Positions 1 to 9,365 of a DNA stretch of 22,573 bases are shown here, piece after piece; the first letter of the stretch is position 1; each line of letters begins with the position of its first letter. Location: contig BFEA01000001.1 of the NCBI GenBank assembly GCA_003427395.1, positions 8,652,140 to 8,674,712 on the forward strand, read 5' to 3'. Made by a program: the position numbers and the translations under genes. The stretch is from Chara braunii (Eukaryota; Streptophyta; Charophyceae; Charales; Characeae). The notes under the pieces were generated by a model that was not told where the DNA came from, ran no database searches, and saw nothing but the letters and a program-made list of their open reading frames with translations.

Positions 1-25
1 AAAAAAAAAAAAAAAAAAAAAAAAA
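1..25. repeat. Poly-A run at the window edge
   Basis: Twenty-five consecutive A residues open the window. This could be the 3' tail of a plus-strand retroelement lying to the left, or a simple low-complexity tract; the edge prevents a choice. Confidence 0.6.
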
Positions 26-970
26 TTCCAGACGGCCAACCGTGTAGAAACGCCCCGTCAGCCATTTCGGCAATCTCTTTTCATAACCAGTGGGGTCCTA
101 AAATGCTGTCCAGAATGACTTTCCATACCCTTTCCCACACCGGTAGGGGGTCAAAAAGGATCCCCCGCCAATTCTTTTCCACGAAGCTCCACGAAAGCGG
201 CGAAGTTGGGTCCACCCCATAGAATCATGGCGCTATCACTGCTTCAGTGCTTCCTCCCCACAACTCCTTGATGACAGACCATCAAGGAAAGAACTCAACC
301 CCTCTACTCGACAAAAAGGTCCCCTACTCCATAAAAATTTCCCCACCGTTCTGTCTGCACAAACGCAGATTCTCCATCCACCTTTCAGCACCATCAGCGT
401 TATCCCAGTCGAAGTACCTTCTTCCTCTACGACGAGTCCTCCCATGTGATCCCCCGAATGGAGCGTTGTTTTTTTTTCCCCTCAATACCGGGTCCATGTC
501 CCACTTGTCGAGATTGGTTTCAAGTATACACGAAACATGAACTACAAAAAAAAAAACAAAAAAAAACACATGAACTAAACCCCCGGTAGTGGGACATGGC
601 CCCCGGTCATAGTACCTTCTTTACGACGACTATTACTCCGACTGCATTCCCCTGAATATGCAGTGCTGTCCGTTTTCCCCTCGATCAGTAGTTTTTCTCC
701 CCACACCTCCGTCCCCCATTGTATCGGAAGAATGACTACGCGTGTTCACCCGGCTATTAGGGTCAGATCCCACTACCCTGCATTATTCATTTTTCACCCT
801 CGATTACGAAGATCAACGGTCAGAAATGAACAATAGGGGCTCGTGGGATCTGGCCCTTATACTACTAGTAATAATGATTTACTAGTCCTTCGGGACATCC
901 GTTAAAATTGGAACGATACAGAGAAGATTACCATGGCCCCTGCGCAAGGATGACACGCATAAATCGAGAA

Positions 971-1347
971 ATAATGATTTACTACCTATTTACAATTTTA
1001 CACTGAAAGCTAACCGAAATACGACACCTATAATGGCGGTACGTTGTATTCGGGTCCAATGATAGGACGAGTTGCTGTTCTCCCCACCACCTCCCTCATC
1101 CACACGGCCCCGTCATTATAGCTGTATTTGCTGCAACTTCCAGTCCAGATACACAGCTATTATACTGATAATGATTTACTACCTATTTACTCTGAAAGTT
1201 CACCGAAATACAACAGCTATGATGGAAGTACGTTGTATTCGGGTCCATTCGTAGGACGGAGTTGTTGTTTCTCCCCACCACCTCCCTCATCCACACGGCC
1301 CGGTCATTATAGCTGTATTTGCTGCAACTTCCAGTCCAGATACACAG
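971..1347 (+). repeat. Two-unit tandem repeat, about 191-197 bp per unit
   Basis: Unit 1 (971-1167) and unit 2 (1168-1347) share long near-identical blocks. Both begin with ataatgatttactaccta, contain acgttgtattcgggtcca, and end with cagtccagatacacag at 1141-1156 and 1332-1347. The spacing changes from 197 to 191 bp along the unit, so there has been at least one indel. A partial third start lies at 871. Small open frames here are by-products of the repeat. Confidence 0.85.
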
Positions 1348-1470
1348 TTACCGAGCACTCTTCTGGTGAAGACGGGAAAGACATCTCGCGTATGGCGATT
1401 GCACTGTTCCTGGCCGCGACGACTTCGTCGTTTTTTCTCCAACCGAAATCGATCGTCAGGGCTTACCGAG

Positions 1471-1554
1471 GGCTAGGTCCCACTTACACCAATTAAGAGA
1501 TGTTCACCGTAGATAGCAAAGATCGACGGGCAGATTCTCCTAATCCGTGCAAGT
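1471..1554 (+). repeat. Dispersed 84-bp repeat, left copy
   Basis: This segment aligns without gaps to 5540-5623 in the same orientation, with 76 of 84 positions identical by hand count. A shorter, more decayed relative lies around 761-825 and shares gatcaacggtcagaa with the right copy. The two good copies bracket the cystathionine beta-lyase-like gene. The family is not one I recognise. Confidence 0.85.
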
Positions 1555-1611
1555 TGGGACCTTACCTTACCCCGGGTTCCCGCCAATAGCCACCCTCACC
1601 GATTTCGGTTG

Positions 1612-1723
1612 AAAAAAAAAAAAAAAAGACCCCAAAACTGCGCCCAGGAAATGCCGAAAAATGCGTAAAAAAAAACACAACGCCGAAACTGCGCCCAGGA
1701 AATGCCGAAAAATGCGTAAAAAT
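1612..1723 (+). repeat. A16 run followed by a two-unit 51-bp tandem repeat
   Basis: After 16 A residues (1612-1627), the block starting aaactgcgcccaggaaatgc occurs at 1635 and again at 1686, nearly identical over about 38 bases. The two are separated by a second A-rich stretch. It looks like a local duplication; no function is evident. Confidence 0.8.
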
Positions 1724-2619
1724 TTGACAAGAAGCGACATACACGCCATCATAGACGACATCAATGGTGGTCACGCATACTCGTCGACATGAGCAACGCA
1801 ATCCAAAGAACATAAAAACAAGAAACACCAAAAACCACTCGCCGACAAGCACACGCCCCTGAAAGCCAGACACGATCATCAATCATTCTCTAATTTTTAC
1901 AGTTGCCACGCACAACTCGCCATCCACTCGCTGAAAATCGACACAAGGATCTCTATACATGTAATGAGCATGCTCACGACAACCGACCATCCGAGATAAA
2001 CTTTCATAGCCTTCGATAGGAGCTCCCTACCTCATTCCTGCTGCTTCTCCACCCACAGTACACTATTTTTCTTTTCCGCCTCTCTCGACGCATTCTTAGG
2101 CCTCGCCGTGATTCTCATAACCCCTTCCAAACTCCTCTCTACTTCTCCTTCTCTCCCCTTCAGTCTCTACTTCGGCGGCGGAGCAAAAGCCGTGATCGAG
2201 GACCGTACGGGAACCGTCTGACCACCTTCCTAATTCAATGGATGTTTAAAGAGGCGCTGAATCCGCCGCTGATCTCAGTTGTGTAAACCACTAATCACGT
2301 CCGTTCATATACTGTAAGACTCAAACATAATCGGACAGGAAGCCCAAAGAAGCCGCCGCACCATAGCGCATCCCATCCCTGCCGTCGTAATACGCTGTTC
2401 TGAGCCTAGACACCTACCAGCACCGCGTGCGGTCTCTGAATCACATTTCTATAATTGCCCTCCGACAGACGAGGGTCAAAAGTTAAACTAGCACTACCGA
2501 TAGCCAAAAAAACGAATACCAAAAGCTCCAAATAACGAGTATCATAGGGCGCAGGACCACGCAAAGGACGCTCCCTCCCGTTTCGCTGCGCGCCATCGTA
2601 AGGGTCGACCACGTGCAAA

Positions 2620-2742
2620 CCGAAATACATACAATGACCGAGAGAATGATGCGCACATGATCTGAAGCTGTTGCGTGAAAAACGAATACATACAATGACC
2701 AAGAAAACGATCCGCAGATGATCTGAAGCTGTTCCATGAAAA
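2620..2742 (+). repeat. Two-unit 61-bp tandem repeat
   Basis: The blocks atacatacaatgacc (2625 and 2686) and gatctgaagctgtt recur at a 61-bp period, with scattered substitutions between the two units. No coding function is evident. Confidence 0.8.
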
Positions 2743-2953
2743 ACCGACCCACCTCCTCCCTCTCTTAGATATCGCCCGTTCAAACTAGTGTGTGTCCTCT
2801 ACACTCCTGCCTGGCTTCATCATATTCCTACACGCATGATCACAATGAAGAGGAGAGCGATCAGCAAAGATCCGAGGTTGTCGGAAATACGACACCTGTC
2901 CGGGGACGTCGTTACCTCGAGCACCGGACGTGAAAACAGACAGCCGAGAACTG

Positions 2954-2979
2954 CAAGCTGACGTGTCAAGCTGACGTGT
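2954..2979 (+). repeat. Perfect 13-bp tandem duplication
   Basis: The 13-mer caagctgacgtgt occurs twice head to tail. Each copy contains an ACGTG core, the core of plant bZIP/ABA-response elements. It lies about 300 bp past the stop codon of the minus-strand gene, so a regulatory role is only a guess. Confidence 0.5.
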
Positions 2980-3274
2980 AAATAGAAACACGCTGGTCGC
3001 GACGACGCCCACCTCTCTACCTTCCTTCTCTATCATCTCGAGCATACAGTTCTGTCCGAAGATCCCCGAGCCCTAAAAAAATAAGGACTCCTTGGGTGCT
3101 TCGCTATACGCGGACAGCATCATAACAAAACGCACTCCCAACTGGACATTACACCGACACCAGCGTCGCCAGCACTACACCCAGGGATCGGTAAGACTAT
3201 CCTGCACACAAGTAGTCGGGACGCAAGGCCGAAAAAGGAAACCGCGAAGGGTAGGAAACCCACCGTTTGAAGTG

Positions 3275-4552
3275 CTACTGGAAGCGGGGCTTGTATACGA
3301 ATGACTTAGGCGCACTGGGCTCGTACTTGGGAGCCTCCTTTCCTCCAAGCTTGGCCATGGCTAGTTTGAACGAGTGATCCAGGTCGTTTATGAGGTCGCC
3401 GACGAACTCGATCCCGACACCCAGCCGGACGAGATCGTCAGGCAAACCCCTGGCCTCTCGCACGGGCTTCGGAACCGCGGCGTGCGACATGAAGCACGGC
3501 AAGCTGATGAGCGAGCCCACGCTGCCGAAGCTCACCGTCTTCTGGAAGACCTCAGTGCCGTCCGCCACCAGCTTCGACATCTCCACGTCTCCCGTGGTGA
3601 AGCAGAGCACCGATCCCGGCCCGGAGCACTGCTTGAAATGGAGATCCCTGTCTGGGAAGCCGGGCAGGCCCAGATAGAGCACCTTCTTCACAAGCGGATG
3701 CTTCACCAGCCACTCCGCGATGGCCTGCGCGTTCTCCTGGGCCTTCTCTACTCGCAAAGACAATGTCTGCATGCCCCTCAAGATCATGAAGCTGTCGAAC
3801 GGGCTCAGACACGCGCCCTCCGCGGACTGGAGGAAGTGGATGTCCTTGGCGAGCTGCTCGCCCCTGACCGCCAGGAAGCCGCCCATCACGTCGCTGTGCC
3901 CGGACATGAACTTCGTCAGCGACTCCATCACGATGTCCGCGCCGTGATCCAACGGCCTCGACAGCGCCGACGACATGATGCTGTTGTCCACCACGACCAG
4001 CGCGCCGGTCCTGTGCGCGATCTCCGAGATGGCGGCGATGTCCGTGATCTGCAGCAGAGGGTTCGTCGCGATCTCCAGGAACACGAGCTTCGTCTTCGGC
4101 GTCACAGCCGCGCGAATCTCGTTCAGATTGCTGGTGTTGGCGCGCTTCACCGTCACGCCCCACCGGGTGACGAGGCTGGTGAGCAGCCTGTCGGTCCCGC
4201 CGTAGATGTCGTCATCCGCCACGATCTCGTCGCCGACCTCCACCATCTGCATCACCGTCGTCAGAGCCGCCATTCCCGTCGAGAAGCAAAACGCGCGGTC
4301 CGCGTCGTGAAGCCGAGCAATGTGCTTCTCCAGCGTCGATCTCGTCGGGTTGTCGAACCGCGAATACAGAAACGAACCAGCCTTCGTCACGGAGGGAAGC
4401 TTGAAAGTGGCCGTCAGGTAAATGGGAGCGTTCTTCGCACCGTACGGATCGTTCTCGTCCTGGAAATGGAGAGCGCGCGTCGCGAACGCCAACCCATGAT
4501 GGTCATATTTCGAGCCCGTAGCCTTCACTCCGTTAGCGCCAGGTTCAGCCAT
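3275..4552 (-). CDS. Cystathionine beta-lyase-like PLP enzyme (Cys/Met metabolism family)
   Basis: An intact 425-residue frame with strong plant-type cystathionine beta-lyase similarity. Family members use PLP to split L-cystathionine into homocysteine, pyruvate and ammonia in methionine synthesis. The translation shows the Tyr-Ser-Arg then NPTR block (Tyr63, Arg65), the SxGMAAL-like phosphate loop near 91-96, the PLP-stacking Tyr117 in YGG, Asp189 in VVVDNS, the Schiff-base lysine Lys214 in SLTKFMSGHSD, and the carboxylate-binding arginine Arg376 in LVRLGVGIE. CFMSHA and VREARGL also fit. The start is the first ATG after an in-frame TGA at 4568-4570; a GTG six bases further upstream is an unlikely start in a eukaryote. 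The conserved core begins about 20 residues in, so no plastid transit peptide is visible, unlike land-plant enzymes. About 25 extra residues extend the C-terminus. It has no introns in the ORF, is GC-rich, and stands alone. Cystathionine gamma-synthase or gamma-lyase activity is less likely but not excluded. Confidence 0.9.
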   Translation of the reverse strand: MAEPGANGVKATGSKYDHHGLAFATRALHFQDENDPYGAKNAPIYLTATFKLPSVTKAGSFLYSRFDNPTRSTLEKHIARLHDADRAFCFSTGMAALTTVMQMVEVGDEIVADDDIYGGTDRLLTSLVTRWGVTVKRANTSNLNEIRAAVTPKTKLVFLEIATNPLLQITDIAAISEIAHRTGALVVVDNSIMSSALSRPLDHGADIVMESLTKFMSGHSDVMGGFLAVRGEQLAKDIHFLQSAEGACLSPFDSFMILRGMQTLSLRVEKAQENAQAIAEWLVKHPLVKKVLYLGLPGFPDRDLHFKQCSGPGSVLCFTTGDVEMSKLVADGTEVFQKTVSFGSVGSLISLPCFMSHAAVPKPVREARGLPDDLVRLGVGIEFVGDLINDLDHSFKLAMAKLGGKEAPKYEPSAPKSFVYKPRFQ

Positions 4553-5697
4553 AGCCACTGCCCTCGATCACGCCAACAACACAAAATCGCGTACAAACCT
4601 ACCGGCGGTGCAACGTCGACTACTCCTGCAAATCTCAATAATAAACAACTCTCACTGCCTGCGCTCCGGCTCCTCACTCTGTTCCGCAGCGTCGCAGGAG
4701 TGATAGGGAAGAAACACGTCTCCGTGGTGATGGCCGCCGCGCACAGGAAGCCAGGAGTTCTTACGAACGTGCAATGGCTGACATTCCACACATCCGCAGC
4801 CGCGATGATATATCAGCGCGCGAGCGCACAATTCCAGAAGCGCTTCGGTGCGCAGAATGCCAAGTAGCACCGATGTGTCAGGAGAGCGAGACGGAAGAGA
4901 TAGACCATGGGCAGTGCTCGAGCGGCGGCGCCAGCTAACTTACTGATTACACCGATGGCCCGCGACGAGGGACGTGCTAACTCTGGGCGGGCATCTGCCT
5001 GCTCTTTGTGGGCGTTCGCGTTCGAGGCAGCGCCTGCCTCAAGAGGAAGGAATGCGCAACTCCTGTCCCAGCGAACAAGGGCGTCCCTCCAATACTCAGC
5101 AAAATGTGCAAAACGAGGATGAATCTCACCCTAGTACATGGGAAGATAACCCCGGCATACTGTTCGTCTGTTGTCCACGTGGAGTAGCAGAGCAAGACCC
5201 CACGTGCTTTCTGAGAACACGCCCCAGAGTACTGCTACCTAGCAGCGCAGAAGCGACAAATGACCTCGCTCCGCTACCCGCCAATTGCGTGGAATTGCCA
5301 GCTCATCTTCCCTAGCAGGTGAAAAGTAGGCCCAGATCCATTCGGACTGACCGAACATGTCCTCGTTCTGTCCGTTTCAAATGGAACCAGGCCCCAGTCC
5401 GGAGGGCTCTTGGTGAGTGGTGCGGCGAGGCCGCTTGTGTCCTTCCTCTGGGCGCAGTGGGCGGTATCAGCCTTTCGAAACCATGCATTCTCCGAAATTT
5501 GTTCGAGGGAATTCAAAAGTTGTAGCTTCGGGAACCAGGGGCTAGGTCCCACTGACACGAATTAAGAGATGTTGACCGTAGATAGCACAGATCAACGGTC
5601 AGAATCTCGTAATCCGTGCAAGTGGTACCTTGCCCCAGGGCACTCGGTTCCCAAGGTAGTAGTAGCTTTACGCCGCAGTAGGCACGCTGTGGGAGGT
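4553..5697. other. Upstream flank of the lyase gene, no gene seen
   Basis: This would hold the promoter and 5' leader of the minus-strand lyase. No clear TATA box or conserved promoter element stands out; the nearest TATA-like string is at about 4806-4813. Just upstream of the ATG the minus strand reads a possible short GT...AG intron (donor gtaggttt, acceptor gggcag, about 45 nt), so an upstream exon carrying a targeting peptide cannot be excluded. The open frames here look like composition effects. Confidence 0.4.
5540..5623 (+). repeat. Dispersed 84-bp repeat, right copy
   Basis: Direct-orientation partner of 1471-1554, with 8 mismatches in 84 positions and weaker similarity continuing for about 25 bases on each side. 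The copies lie about 4.07 kb apart. Confidence 0.85.
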
Positions 5698-5756
5698 GGG
5701 TGGTAGAGTGGCAATGGTGCCGCAGGAACGCGAGTTCCAAGCTGCCGAAAATAGGC
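5698..5756 (+). repeat. 59-bp sequence duplicated around the adapter, left copy
   Basis: Identical to 5795-5853, on the other side of the 38-bp adapter palindrome. The arrangement fits an assembly or gap-filling error, not a biological duplication. Only the right copy continues into unique sequence. Confidence 0.9.
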
Positions 5757-5794
5757 CTGTCTCTTATACACATCTAGATGTGTATAAGAGACAG
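5757..5794. other. Nextera mate-pair junction adapter (assembly artefact)
   Basis: The sequence is the 19-bp Tn5 mosaic end ctgtctcttatacacatct followed directly by its reverse complement, giving a perfect 38-bp palindrome. This is the known circularisation junction of Nextera mate-pair libraries. A 59-bp exact duplication flanks it. Frames crossing it give the familiar false peptides YTHLDVYKRQ, MCIRDR and CLLYTSRCV. Confidence 0.97.
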
Positions 5795-5853
5795 GGGTGG
5801 TAGAGTGGCAATGGTGCCGCAGGAACGCGAGTTCCAAGCTGCCGAAAATAGGC
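5795..5853 (+). repeat. 59-bp sequence duplicated around the adapter, right copy
   Basis: Exact copy of 5698-5756 placed just after the adapter palindrome. Collapsing the two copies and deleting the adapter should restore the natural sequence. Confidence 0.9.
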
Positions 5854-5912
5854 TGCTGTGTGGGCTGCTGGTAGGCCTGCATTAGGTTCCCATAATTGCG
5901 TACATTGACCCG

Positions 5913-5939
5913 TTTTTTTTTTTTTTTTTTTTTTTTTTT
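5913..5939 (-). other. Poly-A tail of element A
   Basis: Twenty-seven T residues on the plus strand, read as poly-A on the minus strand, sit directly after the 3' UTR of the reverse-transcriptase-bearing element. This is the expected end of a LINE inserted by target-primed reverse transcription. Confidence 0.9.
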
Positions 5940-5973
5940 GGAAAGTTGTCAATATATTGCAAAAACCAGGGAC

Positions 5974-6002
5974 GAGGCCGGGGACCTCACAATTCAACCC
6001 GG
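5974..6002 (-). other. Conserved near-terminal 3'-UTR block of element A
   Basis: On the minus strand this block reads as a ccgggt...gtgagg.cccc.gcctc motif that recurs at 19254-19281 in the 3' UTR of element B, in the same position relative to the tail. Such near-terminal conservation suggests a role in recognition of the RNA by the reverse transcriptase; that role is inferred. Confidence 0.7.
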
Positions 6003-6050
6003 TGTTATCCTGGCAGCCTCAGCCAGTTCAGCTTATCGTATAGCCCACTT

Positions 6051-6069
6051 GCTGGAAACCGGGTCCAGC
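6051..6069 (-). promoter_or_regulatory. Conserved 3'-UTR hairpin of element A
   Basis: On the minus strand the sequence is gctggacccggtttccagc: a 6-bp perfect stem GCTGGA/TCCAGC with a 7-nt loop CCCGGTT, preceded by agggac. It lies about 110 nt before the poly-A tail. Two related hairpins occur in element B at 18937-18955 and 19217-19235. The surrounding 30 bp match the first B copy at 29 of 30 positions. Confidence 0.75.
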
Positions 6070-6414
6070 GTCCCTGTTAAATCTCATTGCTTTCCAAAAA
6101 GGCCTAAAATTTGGAACTCAGAAAAAGTAACAGAGCTCAGCAGAATAGAGGTTGGGCGTCCCATACCAACTCCGGGAGCAACCAATCAGTGAAAGGCTTA
6201 AGGCTTGAACCCTGAAAACTTCCCTGATGACTACCGGTACTAAGTTATACCGTGGCTGATTAAAAAAACTGATAAAAAACAACTAATTTGAGACACAAAA
6301 AAACAAAGAAATCCAAAACTAAAATATGACAAACATGCTAAAAAAGGATAGCACCTAGTGAGAGGGTCTAAAATCGACCAAATCCCGTCGGTGAGGTTTC
6401 TCAAGAGACTGTCG

Positions 6415-9365
6415 TCAATCGTTTTGACTTGTAAGCCAAGGCGAGAGAGTCATTGTTCCGTCTGGTCTGACAGATGCCCACTTCCTCTCTGATCCCCAGG
6501 TCTTCATGAACCAGGTCAGATTCCTTGAACGTGAAGTTCGGTGCTGGGTCCAGTCTGCCATAATAGATAACCGGAGCTTGTTTCTGAGCGTCGCTTTCTG
6601 TTGCGGAACCGAGAGGGTTTCTCCTTTGAAAACCTTTGCGTTCCTTGCTGTCCATATAACTTCCAGGAGCGCCCCTCTACAGCAGAGGGCAACATAGCCA
6701 ATTCCTGCTTGGAAAGTTAGGCTCGGTTGGAGGAGGCCTGTCAGCCACCAAGAGTCCGTCCATGGCAGGACATCTCCTCCTACTTGCGCCCAGTATTTCT
6801 TCCACCATTCCAACAGCTCATCGACTAACGGGCAGTATAACCATATGTGAGCCTGGTTTTCCCACCCCCAGTTAAAGCGTTGACAGATTGTAGAGATGTC
6901 CATTCCTTTCGTCGAGAGCCACACCGCTGAGGCTGTAATCAGAAGCGATTGAAGCCAGATAATAGCTGCTTGTTTTTGAGCTGGCATATTCTTCAGGGCC
7001 GACCACAGTGTTATTAATTTATTCTCGGTGACATCTTGAAGCTGGTGGTTGCCAGCCCTTCTTAAGGCTAGAGATACTGGGTTGACTGCTGACTGTGTTC
7101 GTTGAGTAGCCACACCAATCTTAGTCTTGTAGTGACAGAGAGGCGTAAAGGAATGTTCTGAGGTAAGCCCCTTCCATCCGAAGAGCACTGGCTCTACTCT
7201 GTAAGAATCTGCGTTGCGCCCCAGCCAAGCTACCGCTTTCCCTTTCCCATCCTCTTGGAGGAGTACCCGTACTTCTTCCAGTCCCAGGGTGCTAGGAGTC
7301 ACTTGTTCTCCTGTCTCATGTAGGAAGCCGCTGGAATGGCTAATAGAGGGAAGGGTCCAGGATTGCACCCTGATGCCCGAGTTCAAATCCGGGCCGACCA
7401 CTCTCCATATCTCATTGCTGTGTGTCAGAGACCTTAGCCAAGTGCCCTGTGCATTCTCTGAGTCGCTTTGAAGAAGATAGGTCCATGACTGTGGGATTGC
7501 CTCCAGGAGCAACTCGTAGGAAGTTGAAACATTGTGAAGCCTTGGAAGCAGCCTCCTCAAGGTGCCTTCTTCAATCCAATCAGAATTGTTAGAGCCCCAG
7601 ATATCTTGGATCTGCATGACTCCTCTTTTGATCCAGGACCGACCAAAGTTAGAGTCTCTTCCCTTCGCTGAAAACGGGGACCCGTTTCGCTGCAAAATGT
7701 GGGGATTATCAAACAAGAGTTGGTTCAAACATTCTGTTTTGGTGGCAGGGCGTCTCCATTCCGTAGGCTTAACCTTATTCCAAGCGAATAGGATGCTACG
7801 TCAAATTTTAGAATGCAGGCGGCACTGCGTAAATGAAGGCATCATCAAGCAAAGCCACACCTTTGAAGGGTCGTCCAACCCCCATTCGCTCGCCAGAATA
7901 TGCTCAGCCAGTCTCATCCACAGAGTGCTGTCTTCCTCCATCATCGCCTGAGTTGACCATTTGGCCAGTAGGGCCATGTTTTTATGGACCGGATCTAAAA
8001 TCCCCAGGCCCCCTTGGTTACGAGGCTTGGCTATTGCCTCCCAGGCCACTTTGGATACAAAACCTTGTTCATCTGTCGCCGACGGCTTCCAAAGGTACCG
8101 GGCAGCCGCTCTTTTTATCTTCTTGTAGGCCTCCTCTCCAAGTAAACAAACCGCCAGGGGAAACCATAGGGTAGAGGAGGCTGCTGCAGACAAGACCAGC
8201 GCACGACCAAAGAGGGAGAGGGAGCAATTCTTTTCCCACCCTGCAATTTTAGTGAGTACTTTACCCACCAAAATATTGTCTTGTGATCTAGAACAGTCAA
8301 AAAAGGGAAACCTGAATCCCCAAAAATCTTTCTGAAGCATTGCAGGGGACGCGGCGTAAGCCCCAATCCTTACTCAACTCCGACTGGGAGGGCAAAAAAA
8401 ATATTGATTTGTCCCAATTTATAGAGGCTTCAGATAATTCACAATAGGTATCTAATACATTACGCAATTTCAACAGACATGTCGGGGAATTAACACAGGC
8501 CACGGTTAAATTATCAGCAATAGCTTCGCCCTTCCATTGAAGGGATAGAGGGAGTCTAAGACCTTCTAAAACATTATTATTTCTAATGTTATCAAGCAAG
8601 ATTTCTAATTGGAGGACGAAGATCAGCGGGGCCAGGGGGCATCCCTGGCACAGGGAGCGTGTCAATGCAAAGTCGTCTGAGAGCTTCCCATTCACTACCA
8701 CTGATGTCGTAGCGTTAGCATATAGGGTTTTGATCCATATACAAAACTTTTGACCAAAACCGAGTCTGATCAAGGTAGTGTTGACAAATGCCCAACCTAC
8801 CTTGTCATAGTCCTTTTCCATATCTAGCATCAGAATGACTATGTTCCTGTTTTCCTTCCCGATGATTTCCAGCGCCCGAATTGTAGTTAAAATGTTTTCA
8901 AAAATTGTTCGTCCTTTGACAAAGGCGCCTTGCTCTATTCCAACCAACGAAGGCAGAATTTCTGTCAGACGGATTGCCAAAATCTTACCCAAAAGTTTGT
9001 TGGTTACATTCAGGACTGAAATAGGCCTCCAGTTTCGAACTTCTCGTTTGTCCCCTTTTTTATACAGAAGGGATATTATTCATCGGACTACGCCTTTAGG
9101 CAGAGACCCGTCTGTAGACTTGCGTTAAAAATCTTGCATAAAAAAGGGGCAAAAACCTCCCAAGCACTGAGGAAGAGTTCCAACGGAAGGCCATCAGAGC
9201 CCGGGCATTTGCCTAGGGCTATTTGCTTGGCCGCTAACCATGCCTCTCTCTCAGTGATGGGGGAGTCCAAGGAAACACTCTGTGTATGTGAGATAGTTTT
9301 CATGGATCTGTTCCAAAAGTCTGAGTGTTCCATTAGATTGGTATGGAAAGACTCGAAAGGACGCC
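6415..9365 (-). pseudogene. Element A ORF2, reverse transcriptase and C-terminal part, disrupted
   Basis: The order on the minus strand is the pre-RT block with KCPGSDG, then LLYKKGD and NWRPISVLN, FVKGRTIF, LDMEKDYDKV (motif A), QGCPLAPL (motif B), the YADD-box region, FLGIQV and the C-terminal part ending at the TGA 6415-6417. Breaks seen: a frameshift near 9108-9120, an in-frame TGA at 9080-9082, a one-base indel in the A6 run 8299-8304, and a TGA at 7801-7803. The catalytic F/YADD motif reads IADN, losing the second aspartate. Near 6840-6900 a zf-RVT-like region keeps the ENQAHIWLYCP end but not a clean CxxC. The frame continues into 19346-20655 once element B is removed. Confidence 0.88.
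9356..9365 (+). repeat. Target-site duplication of element B, left copy
   Basis: The sequence aaaggacgcc immediately precedes the 5' end of element B and is repeated at 19346-19355 after its A-rich tail. On the minus strand these bases belong to the ORF2 coding frame of element A. Confidence 0.88.

Larger units (their letters stand above)
26..3274. other. Non-coding, repeat-rich flank with no recognisable gene
   Basis: I see no convincing coding region or RNA gene here. The open frames are short, overlap on both strands and have low-complexity or composition-driven translations. The stretch is a patchwork of short degenerate repeats, listed separately (761-825, 971-1347, 1471-1554, 1635-1723, 2620-2742, 2954-2979). 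Positions about 2030-2175 are pyrimidine-rich and could be a leader or intron-like tract, but no open frame follows that I would support. A 10-bp direct repeat (acatgaacta at 535-544 and 568-577) brackets an A-rich tract. Confidence 0.55.
5913..9365 (-). mobile_element. LINE element A, 3' half (reverse transcriptase, 3' UTR, poly-A tail)
   Basis: The 3' portion of a minus-strand L1-like retrotransposon. It has a 27-nt poly-A tail (poly-T at 5913-5939), a 3' UTR of about 475 bp (5940-6414) and the reverse transcriptase and C-terminal parts of ORF2. Its 5' boundary at 9356-9365 is one copy of the 10-bp target duplication made when element B inserted. The 5' half continues at 19346. The outer target duplication of A cannot be tested because its 5' end lies past the window. 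Confidence 0.9.

Noticed and set aside
3000-3274. The idea that the intronless lyase is a processed retrocopy
   Set aside because: No poly-A tract (poly-T on the plus strand) follows its stop, no flanking short target duplication was found, and the frame is intact. Not disproved, but unsupported.
3552-4163. 203-codon minus-strand open frame overlapping the lyase
   Set aside because: Another shadow in a shifted frame; rich in Arg, Gly and Ala with no recognisable domain.
4556-4558. GTG as the start of the lyase, giving 427 residues
   Set aside because: A eukaryotic gene should start at the ATG 4550-4552, the first ATG after the in-frame TGA.
3374-4867. Long 497-codon open frame on the plus strand opposite the lyase gene
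   Set aside because: It is a composition shadow of the GC-rich lyase: the translation is Arg/His/Leu-rich with no family resemblance, while the opposite strand matches a known enzyme along its whole length.
5757-5794. Perfect 38-bp palindrome considered as a terminator, a recombination site or transposon inverted repeats
   Set aside because: It is identical to back-to-back Tn5 mosaic ends and occurs twice in unrelated contexts with flanking duplications; an adapter explains everything. No bacterial Tn5 genes are present.
5513-5997. Small minus-strand frames containing MCIRDR, YTHLDVYKRQ or CLLYTSRCV
   Set aside because: These peptides are translations of the mate-pair adapter and its duplicated flank, not genes.
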